64,000 nt of DNA from Dastarcus helophoroides (taxonomy: Eukaryota; Arthropoda; Insecta; Coleoptera; Bothrideridae): positions 11,555,638 to 11,619,637 of the forward strand of contig CM053333.1 of the NCBI GenBank assembly GCA_028583605.1, in the 5' to 3' direction. Each line of letters begins with the position of its first letter. Positions within the stretch are counted from its first letter, which is position 1. Positions 11,840 through 22,827 of the stretch are shown here, piece by piece. The position numbers and the translations under genes were made by a program. The notes under the pieces are model-generated. The model did no database searches. It saw nothing but the letters and a program-made list of their open reading frames with translations, and was not told the origin of the DNA.

Positions 11840-14400
11840 TTTCGATTTGTTAAAAAGTTTCGACTATTTTCGAAAAATTCCATTTTTTGATTTCAACTTT
11901 TTTGAAAATTGTAACTTTCTCGAAGATTCGATTCTTTCAATATTTCGATTATTTTTTGAAAAATTTGATCTTTCTTGATAATATCGAGTTTTCTTAAAAT
12001 TTTGACTTTTTTAATTTTGTTTTTTAAATTTTGTTTATTTTTTGAAAAATGTGAAACTTCGTACATTTCTACTTTTTTTAAATTTTAATTAGAAGCTTAT
12101 AAAAACATTGAATGGAAAATTCGGTTTTTCTTAATTTCGACTTTTTAAAAGGTCCCTCAAATTTCAAGCTGTTTTTTCAATTTTTAATAAATTGGATATT
12201 TTGAAAACTACGTTTTCACGTGTTGTGAATCTTTTGGAAATTTAATTTTTTTAAACATTTCGAGTAGACATATTTTTTTTAAATACATTTTTTGAGAAAT
12301 TAAATTTTCTTAAATCTCGACTCTTGGAAATTCCGATGTCTTTAAAGACATCAAAAAAAAAACAAAAATCTTAAGATTTTTGTTTTTTTTTTCGAAATTT
12401 AGACACTTGAAAAAATTCCTAATTTTTTGTTAATGACAATGTCGATTTGTTTAGAAAATGTTTCCCTTTAAACGTTTCGGCTTTTGACAATGTCGACATT
12501 TTATAATTTTCATTGGTTTGGAGATTGCGCTCTTAAAATTTTAATTTTTGATAATTTGACTCTCAAAATGTCAACTTATTTGAAAATTTATTTTTGCTTT
12601 CAAAATTTTACTTTTTTTGGAAATTACAGCTTATTTTTTGTTTCATTTTGAAATTTTCGATTTTACTAAAAATTTCCACTTTTTTCAAAATATTGACTTT
12701 TTGAAAAATTCGCCTTTTTATCAGAATTTCCTGTATTCCTTGAAATTTTGCTTTTTTGCCTTATTTTCAGAATTTCCTGTATTCCTTGAAATTTTGCTTT
12801 TTTTTTGTAAATTTCGACTGAATAATTTTACTTTCTTTAAAACATTCTTTTCCAAAAATTTGTAGTTTTGAAAAATTTGACTTAAAACTTAAACGTTTCT
12901 CATCGACTTTTTTACAATTGTTGATTTTTTTAAATCAGTCACTTTTTTTAAAAATTTCAACTTTTGTCTTTGAAACCTTGATTTTTTAAAATCTTGAGAT
13001 TTTTCCAAATTTTGAATTTGCCTCAGTATTTCGACTTATTTTTTTAAAAACTCGATATTTTTGACCATTGAATTTTTGAATATCTTTTAAAAGTTGGACC
13101 ACTTACATTTCGCCTTTTTCACGCTCTTCGACTTTTTTTCAAAATTCGAGACTTACCCTTGATCCTTGAAATTTATCCTTGATCCTTTTTTAAAATTTTG
13201 ACTTTCTTTTGAAAACAAACATCGATCCTTTCCACATTTCCACCGTTTTGAAACTTCAACTTCTTCTCAAAATTTCGAACTTTTTTGAAATCAGAACTTT
13301 TTGAAAATTTCAATCGTTTTAAAAAATTCGAATTTTTGAAAATTTTTAGTTTTTCGATTTATTTTGAACTTTTGACTTTTTCTGGAAATTATTTTATTTT
13401 TTGTTTTAATTGTTTTTTTTTGAAGAATACTACTTATTTCGAAATTTTCGATTTTATTGAAAATTTTTACTTTTTTTCAAAATGTTTTTTTCAATTTATT
13501 TAACATTTTTTTTCAAAATATTGACTTTTTGAAAAAAATCTCCTGTTTCAGAAGTTCCTGTATTCCTTTAAATTCCCTTATTTTGTGTAAGTTTCCACTT
13601 TTTGAAAAAGTTTACTATTTTTTCTAAAAATTTTGTTTAGTTTTAAAAAATTCGATATTTTAGGTTTCACATTTTTTAAAATTTCGACTTTTTTTGCAAT
13701 TATTTTAAAAGTCACCTTTTTGAAAATTTTAACATTGTTTGCCCTTAAAAGTTTGATTTTTAAATTGTATCATTTTTCCAAATTTCAAATTTGTTTCAAT
13801 ATCTGGACTGATTTTTATTTTTTTAAAAACTCAATTTTTTTTTCTAAAATTTCTACTACTGAAAATTAGGAGTTTTTTCAAAAGTTGAATAACCTTAAAA
13901 ATTCTCCTTTTCCAGTCTATTGATATTTTTTTGAAAAATTTCATTTCATGAAAATTGTGACTTTTCAAGATTTTGACTTTTTTCAAAAAAAAAGTTCAAT
14001 CTTTTCCAAATTTCCACTTTTTTGATAATTTCGAACCTTTTTCAAAGATTGGATATTTTTCAAAATCTTTTTTGAAAATTCTGGCCGTTTTGAAAAATTT
14101 GAATTTTTCAAAATTTCGAATTTTTGCCGAGATTCTTTCTCTTCTCTTTTTCTTTTTCTCCTCCCCTTTTTTCTCTTCATTGTTTTTATTTTTCTTTTTC
14201 CCTTTCTCTTTTTCTCTTCATCTTTCTCTGTAATTCCCAGTCCTTGTTCTCTTCCTTATCATCTCCTTGTTCTTCTTCCGCTTCTTCTTTAATTTCAAGA
14301 CAGTTTCAATTTTTTTCAAGAATCCGATTTTTTTTTTAGAAAATGTTGCTCTTTTTGAGAATTTTGATTCTCTGTCTATTTCTATGAAGTCTTTACGCAT
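11840..14400. repeat. Higher-order array of degenerate TTCGACTTTTT sequence
   Basis: Same short motif as 7607-10650 but in the opposite polarity. Larger-scale repetition is visible: TTCCTGTATTCCTT. at 12727 and again near 13554, and TTTCAAAATATTGACTTTT at 12685 and 13514, giving a period of about 0.8 kb. A local 46-bp exact duplication starts at 12721 and 12767. 14127-14230 is a TTTC/TTCTC-rich polypyrimidine stretch. The many Phe/Lys-rich frames here are composition artefacts. Confidence 0.7.
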
Positions 14401-14652
14401 TATTTTCAGTATAATTATTAATGTGTAGTTAGATCAGAAATGAGCGAATTTTGGAACTTTCCCTTCTCGAGTTTCCGCATCCATCACTGATAGCTGTTCA
14501 AATAACCAAGAGAGGGTGGGCAGCAATTCAAATAAACAACAATTTAATTAAAATTCGTGATTCTTCTTTCACAATATTTGAAAAATATTCAAATGTTCAT
14601 TTAAAAAAAAGTCCCTAATTTTCATTTAGGTGAACGAATTTCCTCTATCATC

Positions 14653-14800
14653 AGAGGATCCACGCTGGAGGACTTCTGGCCTAGTGTGCCCAGTTTGATT
14701 GAGGCGCGTCCAAGAGAAATTCTTCAGTTTCTCAATAAAATTGAGCGGCTAAATAAATGACCAATCACAGAAATAACACAATGGGACCAAAAACATATGT
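14653..14800 (+). mobile_element. LINE 3' fragment (same family as 24831-28693), left part
   Basis: ATCAGAGGATCCACGCTGG...TTCTGGCCTAGTGTG...TTCTTCAGTTTCTCAA aligns with 28497-28640. It corresponds to the last codons and 3' untranslated sequence of the I/R1-type LINE. The alignment breaks at about 14800 and resumes at about 15309. Confidence 0.75.
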
Positions 14801-15308
14801 AACAAAAGCTTTCGGACAAATAAGTGTGTTCGAAGTATTTATTAAAAATGTTTTTTTAGAATTTAATTAACAAATTATTCCTAATCTCTGTCTATTCCTA
14901 ATCACTGTCTTTGATGGCACCCAATTTTCTCCTGATTTGTTGCATCAAGTGATAGGCGGTCAGATTATCTATTTCCGGAATTTTTGGAGATTCGACATCG
15001 TAACATTTCTTCATTTCTGGTCTTCCTGTATTTATCATGGACCTTTTAAGCCAATATTGCTCAAAAGTTTTCAATTGGGCATATCTATGGAACATTTGGA
15101 GGATTTTTGGATACAAATGGAATGTTGCGAGCCTCTAACCACTCTTTGGGTATTCTTTTTCGAATTGTCAATTTATACGCTATAACTTCGTAAAATATAT
15201 GACAAATATGCTACCGAATATTCAACTGAAACATTTTTACAGGTTTGTTTTCAGTGACAACTCGATACTAACTTATTTCCATGACTTCGCATCGAAAATT
15301 TTTATTAC
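14801..15308 (-). pseudogene. Possible retrocopy of an unidentified gene, inserted in a LINE fragment
   Basis: This about 508-bp insert separates two parts of a LINE 3' end. Read on the minus strand it has protein-like content in two frames: after a start near 15243, MFQLNIR, a stop, then YKLTIRKRIPKEWLEARNIP and FVSKNPPNVP, and after a one-base shift YAQLKTFEQYWLKRSM, NTGRPEMKKCYDVESPKIPE and TAYHLMQQIRRKLGAIKDSD with a stop at 14898. Codon-like amino-acid balance contrasts with the Phe/Lys strings of the surroundings. An AATAAA lies downstream at about 14841 on that strand. ACATATG and ACATACG at the two junctions could be a diverged target duplication. It has no introns in this stretch, as expected for a retrocopy, but no poly(A) tract remains. 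I could not name the protein. Confidence 0.4.
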
Positions 15309-15346
15309 ATACGTTAAGTGCTGGCCTAATCTTTAGGCCACCCACC
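15309..15346 (+). mobile_element. LINE 3' fragment, right part
   Basis: TTAAGTGCTGGCCTAA...TTTAGGCCACCCACC matches TTAAGTGCAGGCCTAAACC of the copy at 21826-22150, continuing the alignment interrupted at 14800. Confidence 0.6.
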
Positions 15347-15369
15347 TTAAATTTAGACTTACATTTATC

Positions 15370-15612
15370 GTTGTCCAATCAATTTTCGACAGTTATGAGA
15401 GTTGAAACTTCAATTATAGAGAGTAGGAAAGTTCAAATTATAGAATGTCGGCAAACAAAATGCCATTCCCACAACTTCAAACTACCGAGGGGACCAAATC
15501 ACATTGATTTTTTTCAATTTACTGAGTATTTTTCAAGGGACGGGAAAAAACTTCAAATTATCAAAGATGTCAAATTAACGAGTGGCAAGTTGTCGAGGGT
15601 TAAGTCGGACTA
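15370..15612. repeat. Repeat with AGTTCAAATTA motifs, possible pogo-type right end
   Basis: Recurring GAAAGTTCAAATTATAGA, CTTCAAACTACCGAGG, CTTCAAATTATCAAAG and finally TTGTCGAGGGTTAAGTCGG. Related phrases occur at 11750-11830. The 110-codon frame through it shows no domain. Likely the subterminal part of a non-autonomous element. Confidence 0.4.
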
Positions 15613-17080
15613 AAAATGAAACCCTGAAATCTGTAAATCTATAAAAAAAGATTAAAGAAGCCACCTAAAAAAGTAAATCTTATACTTTCCAACTATGAAC
15701 TGTTCACAAAAAAATTGAAGTGTATTGAAATTGAACCAGTTTGATTATATAAAATTTACAAACAATAAAAAATTTTGTAAAATAACGTAGCAAATCTTTG
15801 TAATATGATATAGATTGCAAATAATACAACATATTCAGGTATTCAATAGAAAAATTACGCAAACCATCCGTTAAATTTCCAATAGCTACCTACAATTGGC
15901 TAAAGAAAATGTAAATGGCTTTTCCATTTACAGTTTTTTTTAACTAAATCACCAATTAGTATAAAACCAGTTTTGATTCCAGACAATTTTCTTTTTATAA
16001 TTGCCTCCAACCAACCGTTTGTTTACTCTACGTTTACCGAAAATAACATAAAAAAAAGTCGAAGGCGAAAAAAGTTCTGACGATGAAAGGTCCGGAACGT
16101 GAACTGTATTGAATTAATTAATTCTGTTTTTTAGCTCCTTAGGCTTCAGTTTATTTACTTTTCAGGCAGCGTCGAGTCACAAACAAGCAGCTAACAAATT
16201 AAAAACCAACGCGAGCGCTGTTTAAAAAGGTTGCCAATCTCATTAAGCAAGACAACATAATTTAGAAGATTTAAAAGTATTAGGGGAAGAGGAAAACAGC
16301 ATGAAAATAATTTTGTTTTTATTCAAATGTATCGGTTAGTTGGTGGATGGTTGATTGTTCAAATGTATCGGTTAGATGGTGGATGCGCCGATTCGATGTA
16401 TCCTAATAAGCTGTTAAGTGGGAAGTCACCACGCTCTTCATTTATAGGTTTATGCAGCGTTTAATTAAATTATTTATGGTCAGTTTTTGAGTTCTCCCAA
16501 ACAAAGGGTAGCTGTTTAAGTTAGCAGCGTTTCAGAATAGATAGTCATGTTGCGTACAAAGCCTTTCAGAATTCTCAATTAGAGTAAAGTGCTTTGGAAA
16601 TGTGCACTGTCGCTCTGTCTCTCTCCTCACTTTATCATATCGCCTCTATTGCTCTAAATTGGAAACATGTGATCCAGGTTAATTGTAATTTAAAACGTTT
16701 ATAATGATACTGAATAAGGGTAACAAATTTTTATGTAATTGTGAAATTTTAATGAGGAAAGCGATGTCAGCGTTATAAATGAAATTTCTAATTTGTTTAT
16801 TCGTCGTCACCAATTTGTTCAGTAATTATAATTACAGGGGGTTTTAAAGTGATGCAATGAGAGAACCCTCGGGATGATAATTAAAAAATTGAAATTTAAC
16901 CCTCGCGCGGAATTGCAATTATCTCTGTTTGAGTTTATCAGCCATGCAACGGAATAGTCAAATGAGTAATGGAATTGTCAATTTCACAATTTCAGGACAC
17001 TGCTTATGACCTATTTAAATAACCATATTTCGCTCGTTCCCATCCTTCGCCTGATTATTTAAAAATTATAGCTTTCAGAT
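15613..17080. other. Non-repetitive sequence, no gene recognised
   Basis: Unique-looking sequence with a short direct duplication at 16325-16380 (CAAATGTATCGGTTAG twice, about 40 bp apart). No conserved reading frame. Probably intron or intergenic sequence. Confidence 0.45.
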
Positions 17081-18780
17081 CGGAGAAACTTTAAAAAATT
17101 AGGTTCAACACATGTAAAGCTTAATAATGAATGAAATTTAGACCTTTTCGAAAATTTCGCTTTTTCCAAAATCTTAATATCTTTCATTTTGAGTTTAAAT
17201 TCGAAGTGTAGACGGCTTTTTGGAAATGCTATTTTCAAACTTGAATCATCTTAATAAGTTTTCTATTTTTGTTAAAATTTGTACTTAAAAAACTCTTATT
17301 TTTTAATTTTTTTAATAAATTTCTAGTTTATCGAAATATCTATCTCTTTCTGAAATTTTTCTTAGAAAATTTCGACACTTTTTCAAATTTTAGAAATTTT
17401 TAAATGGTAGATTTCTACAATGTTTGATTTTTTCAAAATACCCATGTTTTTAAAATCTTAGCTCTTTTTTTGGAAATTTTAACTTTCTATGAAAAATCTG
17501 ACCTTCAAATTTTGATTTTACTAAAAATATGGACCTTTTTAAAAATTTTGACTTTTTGAAGAGTTCTGTTTATTTTTTTTTTAAATTTTGTCATTTTCTG
17601 TAATTTTTAACTTAATTTTTCAATCCATTTTCGTAAATCCCCGTTTCTCCAAAATGTCTACTACTTTTGAAGAATGCGCCTTTTTTGAAAATTTTTTATT
17701 TTTAAATTTCGCATTTTTCAAATTTCCGTTTTTTTTGAAAATTTTAACTTTTCGAAATTTTGATTATTTTTAAAAGCTTTCAACTTTTTGATAATTTTAT
17801 TTTTTCTTTAATATTTAGACTCAAGAAAATTCCACTTTTTTGAAAATTTGGGTAATCCTAAGTTTACAATTTTTTTTAATTTAGATTTACCTTTAAAACT
17901 GAAAATTGGAAAGGAGTTTTTATATTTCTAAAAATAATTCTAATATTTATTCTTGCATTATTTTACAAATTTGGATTTTATTTAAAACCTGGATATGTGG
18001 ATATTTTGAGTTTTAATTTTAGAGATTGAAGTAAAAGATTTAAAAAAAAAACGGAAAAATTTCTTGACACCATTTGAAAACATTTCAGATTTTTTCACCA
18101 ATTTTAATATTTCTTTCTGATTGAAACCCAAAACAGGAATTTCAGTTGTACCTAAATTTCGATTTTAAAACGAAATATCCAGGATAAAATCAAAATGTTC
18201 AGATAAAAGTCGAAATTTCAAAAAACATATTCAAAATATTTTGTTTTTATAGTCAAAATATCGAGAAGAGAATAAAAATCCTGAATTTATTAAGATAAAA
18301 ATTATTGTCAAGTCGATGTTGACGATGTATTAACCAAATAAGATAAAATACCAAATTTAAATAAACATATGGAAGCCAAACTCACGCAGATAAGAGGCGA
18401 AAATCGACGAAAATTACATAAGGGAAATTTAGGCAATTTTAGGCAATTAATAAAAATCGAGATTCCAAGGCAAATTATGTAAATTGAGTATTAACAGGAG
18501 TCCTGCTCTCAGTAAATCAATTCCAATCACAAGTTTGAAGAGGTTGTGAAACCAGACCAAACGAAAAGCTAAAGAAGGCACTAAAAAGGTAAAATACTCT
18601 AAAACATAGGCATTAACAGGCCAAAACTCAAAGTTAACAAGAAAAACATTTTGAAATCTCAGTCGAAATTTAAAAAAAAAGATTTTATGTTATACTCAGA
18701 ATATTCAGAAGGAGTATAACGTTTTTAAATGAAGAAGTTGCTAAAAATTTCGAGTTCATTCTCGAATTTTCACCCTAAGT
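17081..18780. repeat. TTCGACTTTT-type degenerate block and flanks
   Basis: 17100-17900 has the TTTCGAC polarity; 18060-18700 is mixed AT-rich sequence. No gene seen. Confidence 0.5.
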
Positions 18781-20520
18781 CCTAAAATTTTTATCTTAAA
18801 CTCATTCGAATTTTTTTTCAAACTTTGACTTTTAAATCTACGATTTCGTTTCTAGAAAAATTTAAACTTTTCTTGAAATTTCTTCTTTTTTATTCAAGAT
18901 TTCAATCTTACGTTTTAATTTTATTCAAAAAAATTTCGAATTTTGCAAGTTTTTCCATCTTAAACTCCCCATTTTAAAAAAATAATCAAATTTTGACAAA
19001 AACTGGAAATTAACTTTTTTAAGAATATCGATTTTTTTTGAAAAAGTTGACTTTTTCAAAATTTTGACATGTTTTTGCAATATTATGACTTTTTCTAAAT
19101 CTACTTTATTTTTAAAATGTAAATTTGCTGCAGAAATTTCAATTTTAAAAATTTCAAACTTTTTTTCGAAATTTCGCTTTATTAAAATTTGTGACCATTT
19201 TCTGGAAATTTGTGTGAAAATTTTTTGTGAATTTCGACTTTTTTTCGAAATTATTAATTTTCCGCAGTTCGACTTTTTTGAAAATGTCTTCTATTTTTCA
19301 AAATTTTGACCTTATTCAAAATGTCGATCGACATACCTTGAATTAATTTTGACTTTTTCTTGAAATTTTGACATTTTAAAAAATCTTTTTTCTGATAATT
19401 TTGGCTTTATTTAAAATTCGACTTAACAGAAGTTAACACTTTTTGAAAGTTTTGACTATTTTTGAAATTTCGACCATTTTTCAAACTGTCAACTTTTTTA
19501 AGAATATCGAATTTATTTGAAATTATACACTTTTTTGAAAATCTACTTTATTTTTAAAATTATCAATTTTTCTATGAAATTTCAACTTTGTAACTTATGA
19601 CTTCAAAATTTTCGACTTTTTCAGAATTTAAACTTTTTTTTTGAAAATTTCGACTTTTAAAAATGTGTGACTATTTTCTGAAAATTTCAAGTTTTCTGTA
19701 ATTTCAACTCTTTCTCGAAATTTCGGCAAATTTCGACTTGTTTGAAAATCTCTTCTATTTTTCAAAATTCCGACTATTCAAAATGTCGATCGACGTACTT
19801 ACTTAATTTTGACTTTTTTTTAAATTATGACATCTTTAAAAATTCATTTTTATACAAAAATTTCAAACTTTTCGACTTTTTTACAAAAATGTTCGATTTT
19901 TTTCCCTAAGTTTTAACTATCCAAAGTTTCGATTTTTTTTAAATTTCGACTTCTGATAATTCTGGTTTTTTTTTAATAAATTGGCATTTCCAAAATTTCG
20001 GCTTTTTAGATAAGCTTGTCAGTTTTTTAATCTCGATATTTTTTAAAAATTTTGACTATTTTTGATATTTTAGACTACTTTTCAAAATATCAATTTAGAA
20101 TTTTTTTTGGAAAATTTGCCATTTTTATATATTCGAGGTTTTGAAAATCTTGACTTTTTTTGAAAATCTTTTTTATTTGCAAATTTTAACTCTAAAAATT
20201 TTCAAAATTTCGATTGTTTTAGAAAATTTTTATTTTAAAATTTTCGAGTTATTCAAAGTTTAAGGTTTTTTTGAAAAGTTCAACTATAAAATATCGAAAT
20301 CTTTAGAAAATTTGGAATAATTTGCCTTATTTTCTTTAAAATTTTAACAAAAAGTTCGTTTCTTTCAAAATTTTAACATTGTTCAAAATTTTGTTATTTT
20401 TCAAAATTTTAATCAATTTTTGATATTTCCAATATTTTGAAAATTTTGACCTTTAGATGTCGACTTTTTCAAGTTTTCGACTATTTTTCTTTTAATTTTA
20501 AAATATTCCGCACCATTCAC
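18781..20520. repeat. TTCGACTTTTT block with about 460-bp repetition
   Basis: AAAATGTCGATCGAC.TAC occurs at about 19318 and 19780, with similar neighbours (TTTGAAAAT.TCTTCTATTT upstream and AATTTTGACTTTTT downstream of each), giving a period near 462 bp. Polarity is the same as at 11840-14400. Confidence 0.65.
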
Positions 20521-20649
20521 AATTTAAAATTAACATTCATTCTTCTGCAAGTTATCAACGTAGATGCACTTTCGAATACAAATTCTTTGTGTTTTCTTTT
20601 AAGTAGATTTTACTTTAAGGGGATGAATTAACAAAAACGCCGATATAAC

Positions 20650-21270
20650 TAACTTATTAATAAACTGAAACCTAATTACCAATTTTCATATTTCCAAAAA
20701 CAAAAATGACGAAGTTCCATGCAAATTTTCATCCCCAATTTTATCACCCTTGGCGGATGAATTTTCAAAAATCCCTTCCTAGTGCTCACCCACATTATCT
20801 AAGGAATTCATGTGCAAAATTTCATACTTCTAAATCCATCAGTTTGACCTGTGCGTGGTCTACCAGTCAGTGTTTAGAGTTTTATTAAATAGATAATCAA
20901 ATTTAGTTTCAAATGTTTTGTCTTTTGCTGAGAAATTGCTGGAGACATATAAATAGACAAAATAGAGATAAATATGCACATAATGAATTAATGATAAAGG
21001 CAACAAAGCATTTTGAAAGCCTAACCTCTGTAGACAACCTTAAATACGATTATTTTTTAGGAACATGTAAACCCGAGACTGGTACATGTAAAATTTGATA
21101 CACATTTTCATCTCGTTAGGGGCTGAATTTTGAAAAATCCTTCCTTGGTGCTCACCTACGTTATATGGGAAACCTATATGCGAAATATGCTTCTAGACCC
21201 ATTGGTTTAAGTTATGTGTTATCTGTCATTAGCTGTTTGGGGTTTTACAAAGTAAATTATTAAATTTTTG
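20650..21270 (+). repeat. Diverged direct repeat, two copies
   Basis: GATGAATTTTCAAAAATCCC with TTCCTAGTGCTCACCCAC and TCAGTCAGTGTTTAGAGTTT (20757-20884) corresponds to GCTGAATTTTGAAAAATCC, CTTGGTGCTCACCTAC and the AGCTGTTTGGGGTTTT region (21122-21250). The arrangement (leading CATGCAAATTTTCATCCCC, trailing TCTACCAGTCAGTG) matches a family common in insect genomes whose class I cannot assign. Confidence 0.6.
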
Positions 21271-21711
21271 TGTAATTTGGTATTTCTGAATATTTATTTC
21301 TAAAAAAAGATATTCGCTGCACCGACTATGAAAATTGTGTGATGTCTGGCTTTTGCAGACAGCCATTACACCCACGGCAATTCAAATTAAACGATAGATT
21401 TACCAAATCGTAGTAAACGGTTTAAATGTAGGTGTTGCTTGTGTATATGTGTTGCTTTAGATATTAATATTAATGGTGTCTCAGAATATCGATAGCTGCA
21501 AGCTATTTGCCTAATTAACTTAATGTCTCTTATTTAGCACTGAACTGTATATTGTATTTATTGTCGAATATAGTGTGAGATGAATATTGAACAACTCCAC
21601 CAAGTAAAAGGTTACAAATATCACATTTCTAAAACTCTGTGTGAAGTACTATTGGGCCATAATTTTTTCAAACGTGTCTTATATGTCAAAAATTTGATCT
21701 TAATCCATTAA

Positions 21712-22234
21712 CGCCAACTGTTCCCATTTGAAAACTAATAAAAATAAGCATTTATGCACTATTCTAATTTGTTGATTTTTCTGTTATGACTTCGTTGTTA
21801 TGACATAAAAATGAAGTCATAGCAGTTTGGACAGGTCACTGTCAGCTAAACAAACACCTCTATACAATGGGAATTATAAACTATCCGAGTTGTAGGGGCT
21901 GTTTGGAAGAACATGAGAGTGTCGAGCACGTGAAGTGTCACTGCCCGGCTCTACCATCACTTAGACGATCCACGCTGGGACACGTCTGGCCTAGTGTGGC
22001 CAGTTTGAGAGAGGCGCATCCTTCAGTTTCTCAACAAGGTTGGGTGGCTGAATGAATGGCCAAGAATACCTCACTAAATGGGCCCGGAAAGGGTGGTTTA
22101 AGTGCAGGCCTAAACCCTAGGCAACCCACCTCGAATCCAGAATCCAGAACTCATAGCAGAAAGAATCAAAATGAGTTCATAGAATAATACATAAATTTGT
22201 ATTTTCGTCCTTCCTTAAATGGAAACGGCCGGCG
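21712..22234. mobile_element. TTAA-flanked inverted-repeat element (piggyBac-like insertion site)
   Basis: Left end CGCCAACTGTTCCCATTT is preceded by TTAA (21708-21711). The right end, as reverse complement, reads CGCCGGCCGTTTCCATTT and is followed by TTAA (22235-22238). TTAA target duplication is the hallmark of the piggyBac superfamily, although the terminal bases are not the classical CCC start. The inside contains a LINE insertion (21826-22150), so the element itself was only about 190 bp: a MITE. Confidence 0.6.
21826..22150 (+). mobile_element. LINE 3' fragment with 9-bp target duplication
   Basis: A 5'-truncated copy of the 24831-28693 family. It contains the last codons, including CRGCLEEHESVEHVKCHCP (the C-terminal CCHC zinc-knuckle region), then GTVWPS-like residues and the 3' untranslated end ATCCAGAATCC. 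TCATAGCAG occurs directly before it (21817-21825) and directly after it (22151-22159), which is its target-site duplication. It sits inside the TTAA-flanked element and is therefore younger than it. Confidence 0.85.
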
Positions 22235-22309
22235 TTAATGGGTAAACTATCGAAATGTTTTTTCTCGCTTATGGGTTAATGAAATTAGAAAAAAGTTGCA
22301 TTAACTTAC

Positions 22310-22827
22310 CAAAACAATTTCCACGGCACCAACGATGTACATAGCGGCAGCCAGCGTGGTCCCCGTATAGAAGAGCATGCCAACTGCCCCTCCAAACTCA
22401 GGACCAAGAGATCTTGATATCATGAAATAGCTGCCTCCACCAGGAACAACACCGTTAGTCGCGATCGCCGACATTGATATCGCAGTTAGCATAGTGACAC
22501 AACAACAACATAAAACAATAAGAAAGCCTTGTATGGCACCTGCAGTTCCCACAACCCATGTTAGACGGATGAATAAAATGACACCGAAGATGTTTTGGAT
22601 ACAAGGCAAATATACACCTATGAGGGTGCCCATTCTAGCTCCTCCGGCTGCTGGACGTGCGTCCGGATCGTTGGATGCTGGGGGTATGGTGTTGGAGTAA
22701 TTTGCCAGGGAACTAATGAGGGTCGAAATTCGAGGCCTGTCTTCCATTTCCTCCGAATAAAGGTACAGATTCGTTTCGTATCCCGACATCTTCTCCGACA
22801 CAAATGGCTGTTCTTCGTTCCCATCTC
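22310..22827 (-). CDS. kcc: Potassium-chloride cotransporter (SLC12A4-7 family), one internal exon
   Basis: This 518-bp exon encodes 172 residues of a KCC-type cation-chloride cotransporter, which moves K+ and Cl- together across the plasma membrane and sets cell volume and neuronal chloride. The acceptor is TTTTTGCAG (ending at 22828) and the donor is GTAAGT (22309-22304). The first two bases complete a split codon (upstream intron phase 1) and the exon ends on a codon boundary (phase 0). Residues 1-64 are the cytoplasmic N-terminus with the family block [40 protein letters not shown] (64-83) enters the first membrane helix (about 68-92). Residues 96-121 form the second helix, [20 protein letters not shown] the loop, and about 143-172 the third helix with FYTGTT. 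The Asn-Ile pair in helix 1 and the Tyr in FYTGTT are positions reported to line the K+ site in vertebrate KCCs. The next exon (helix 4 onward) and the first exon were not found, so both flanking introns are long. No stop or frameshift: it looks functional. Confidence 0.93.

Noticed and set aside
12617..14400. Many Phe/Lys/Arg-rich frames of 60-87 codons on both strands
   Set aside because: Composition of the TTCGACTTTTT and TTTC-rich sequence explains them; no domain or splice context.
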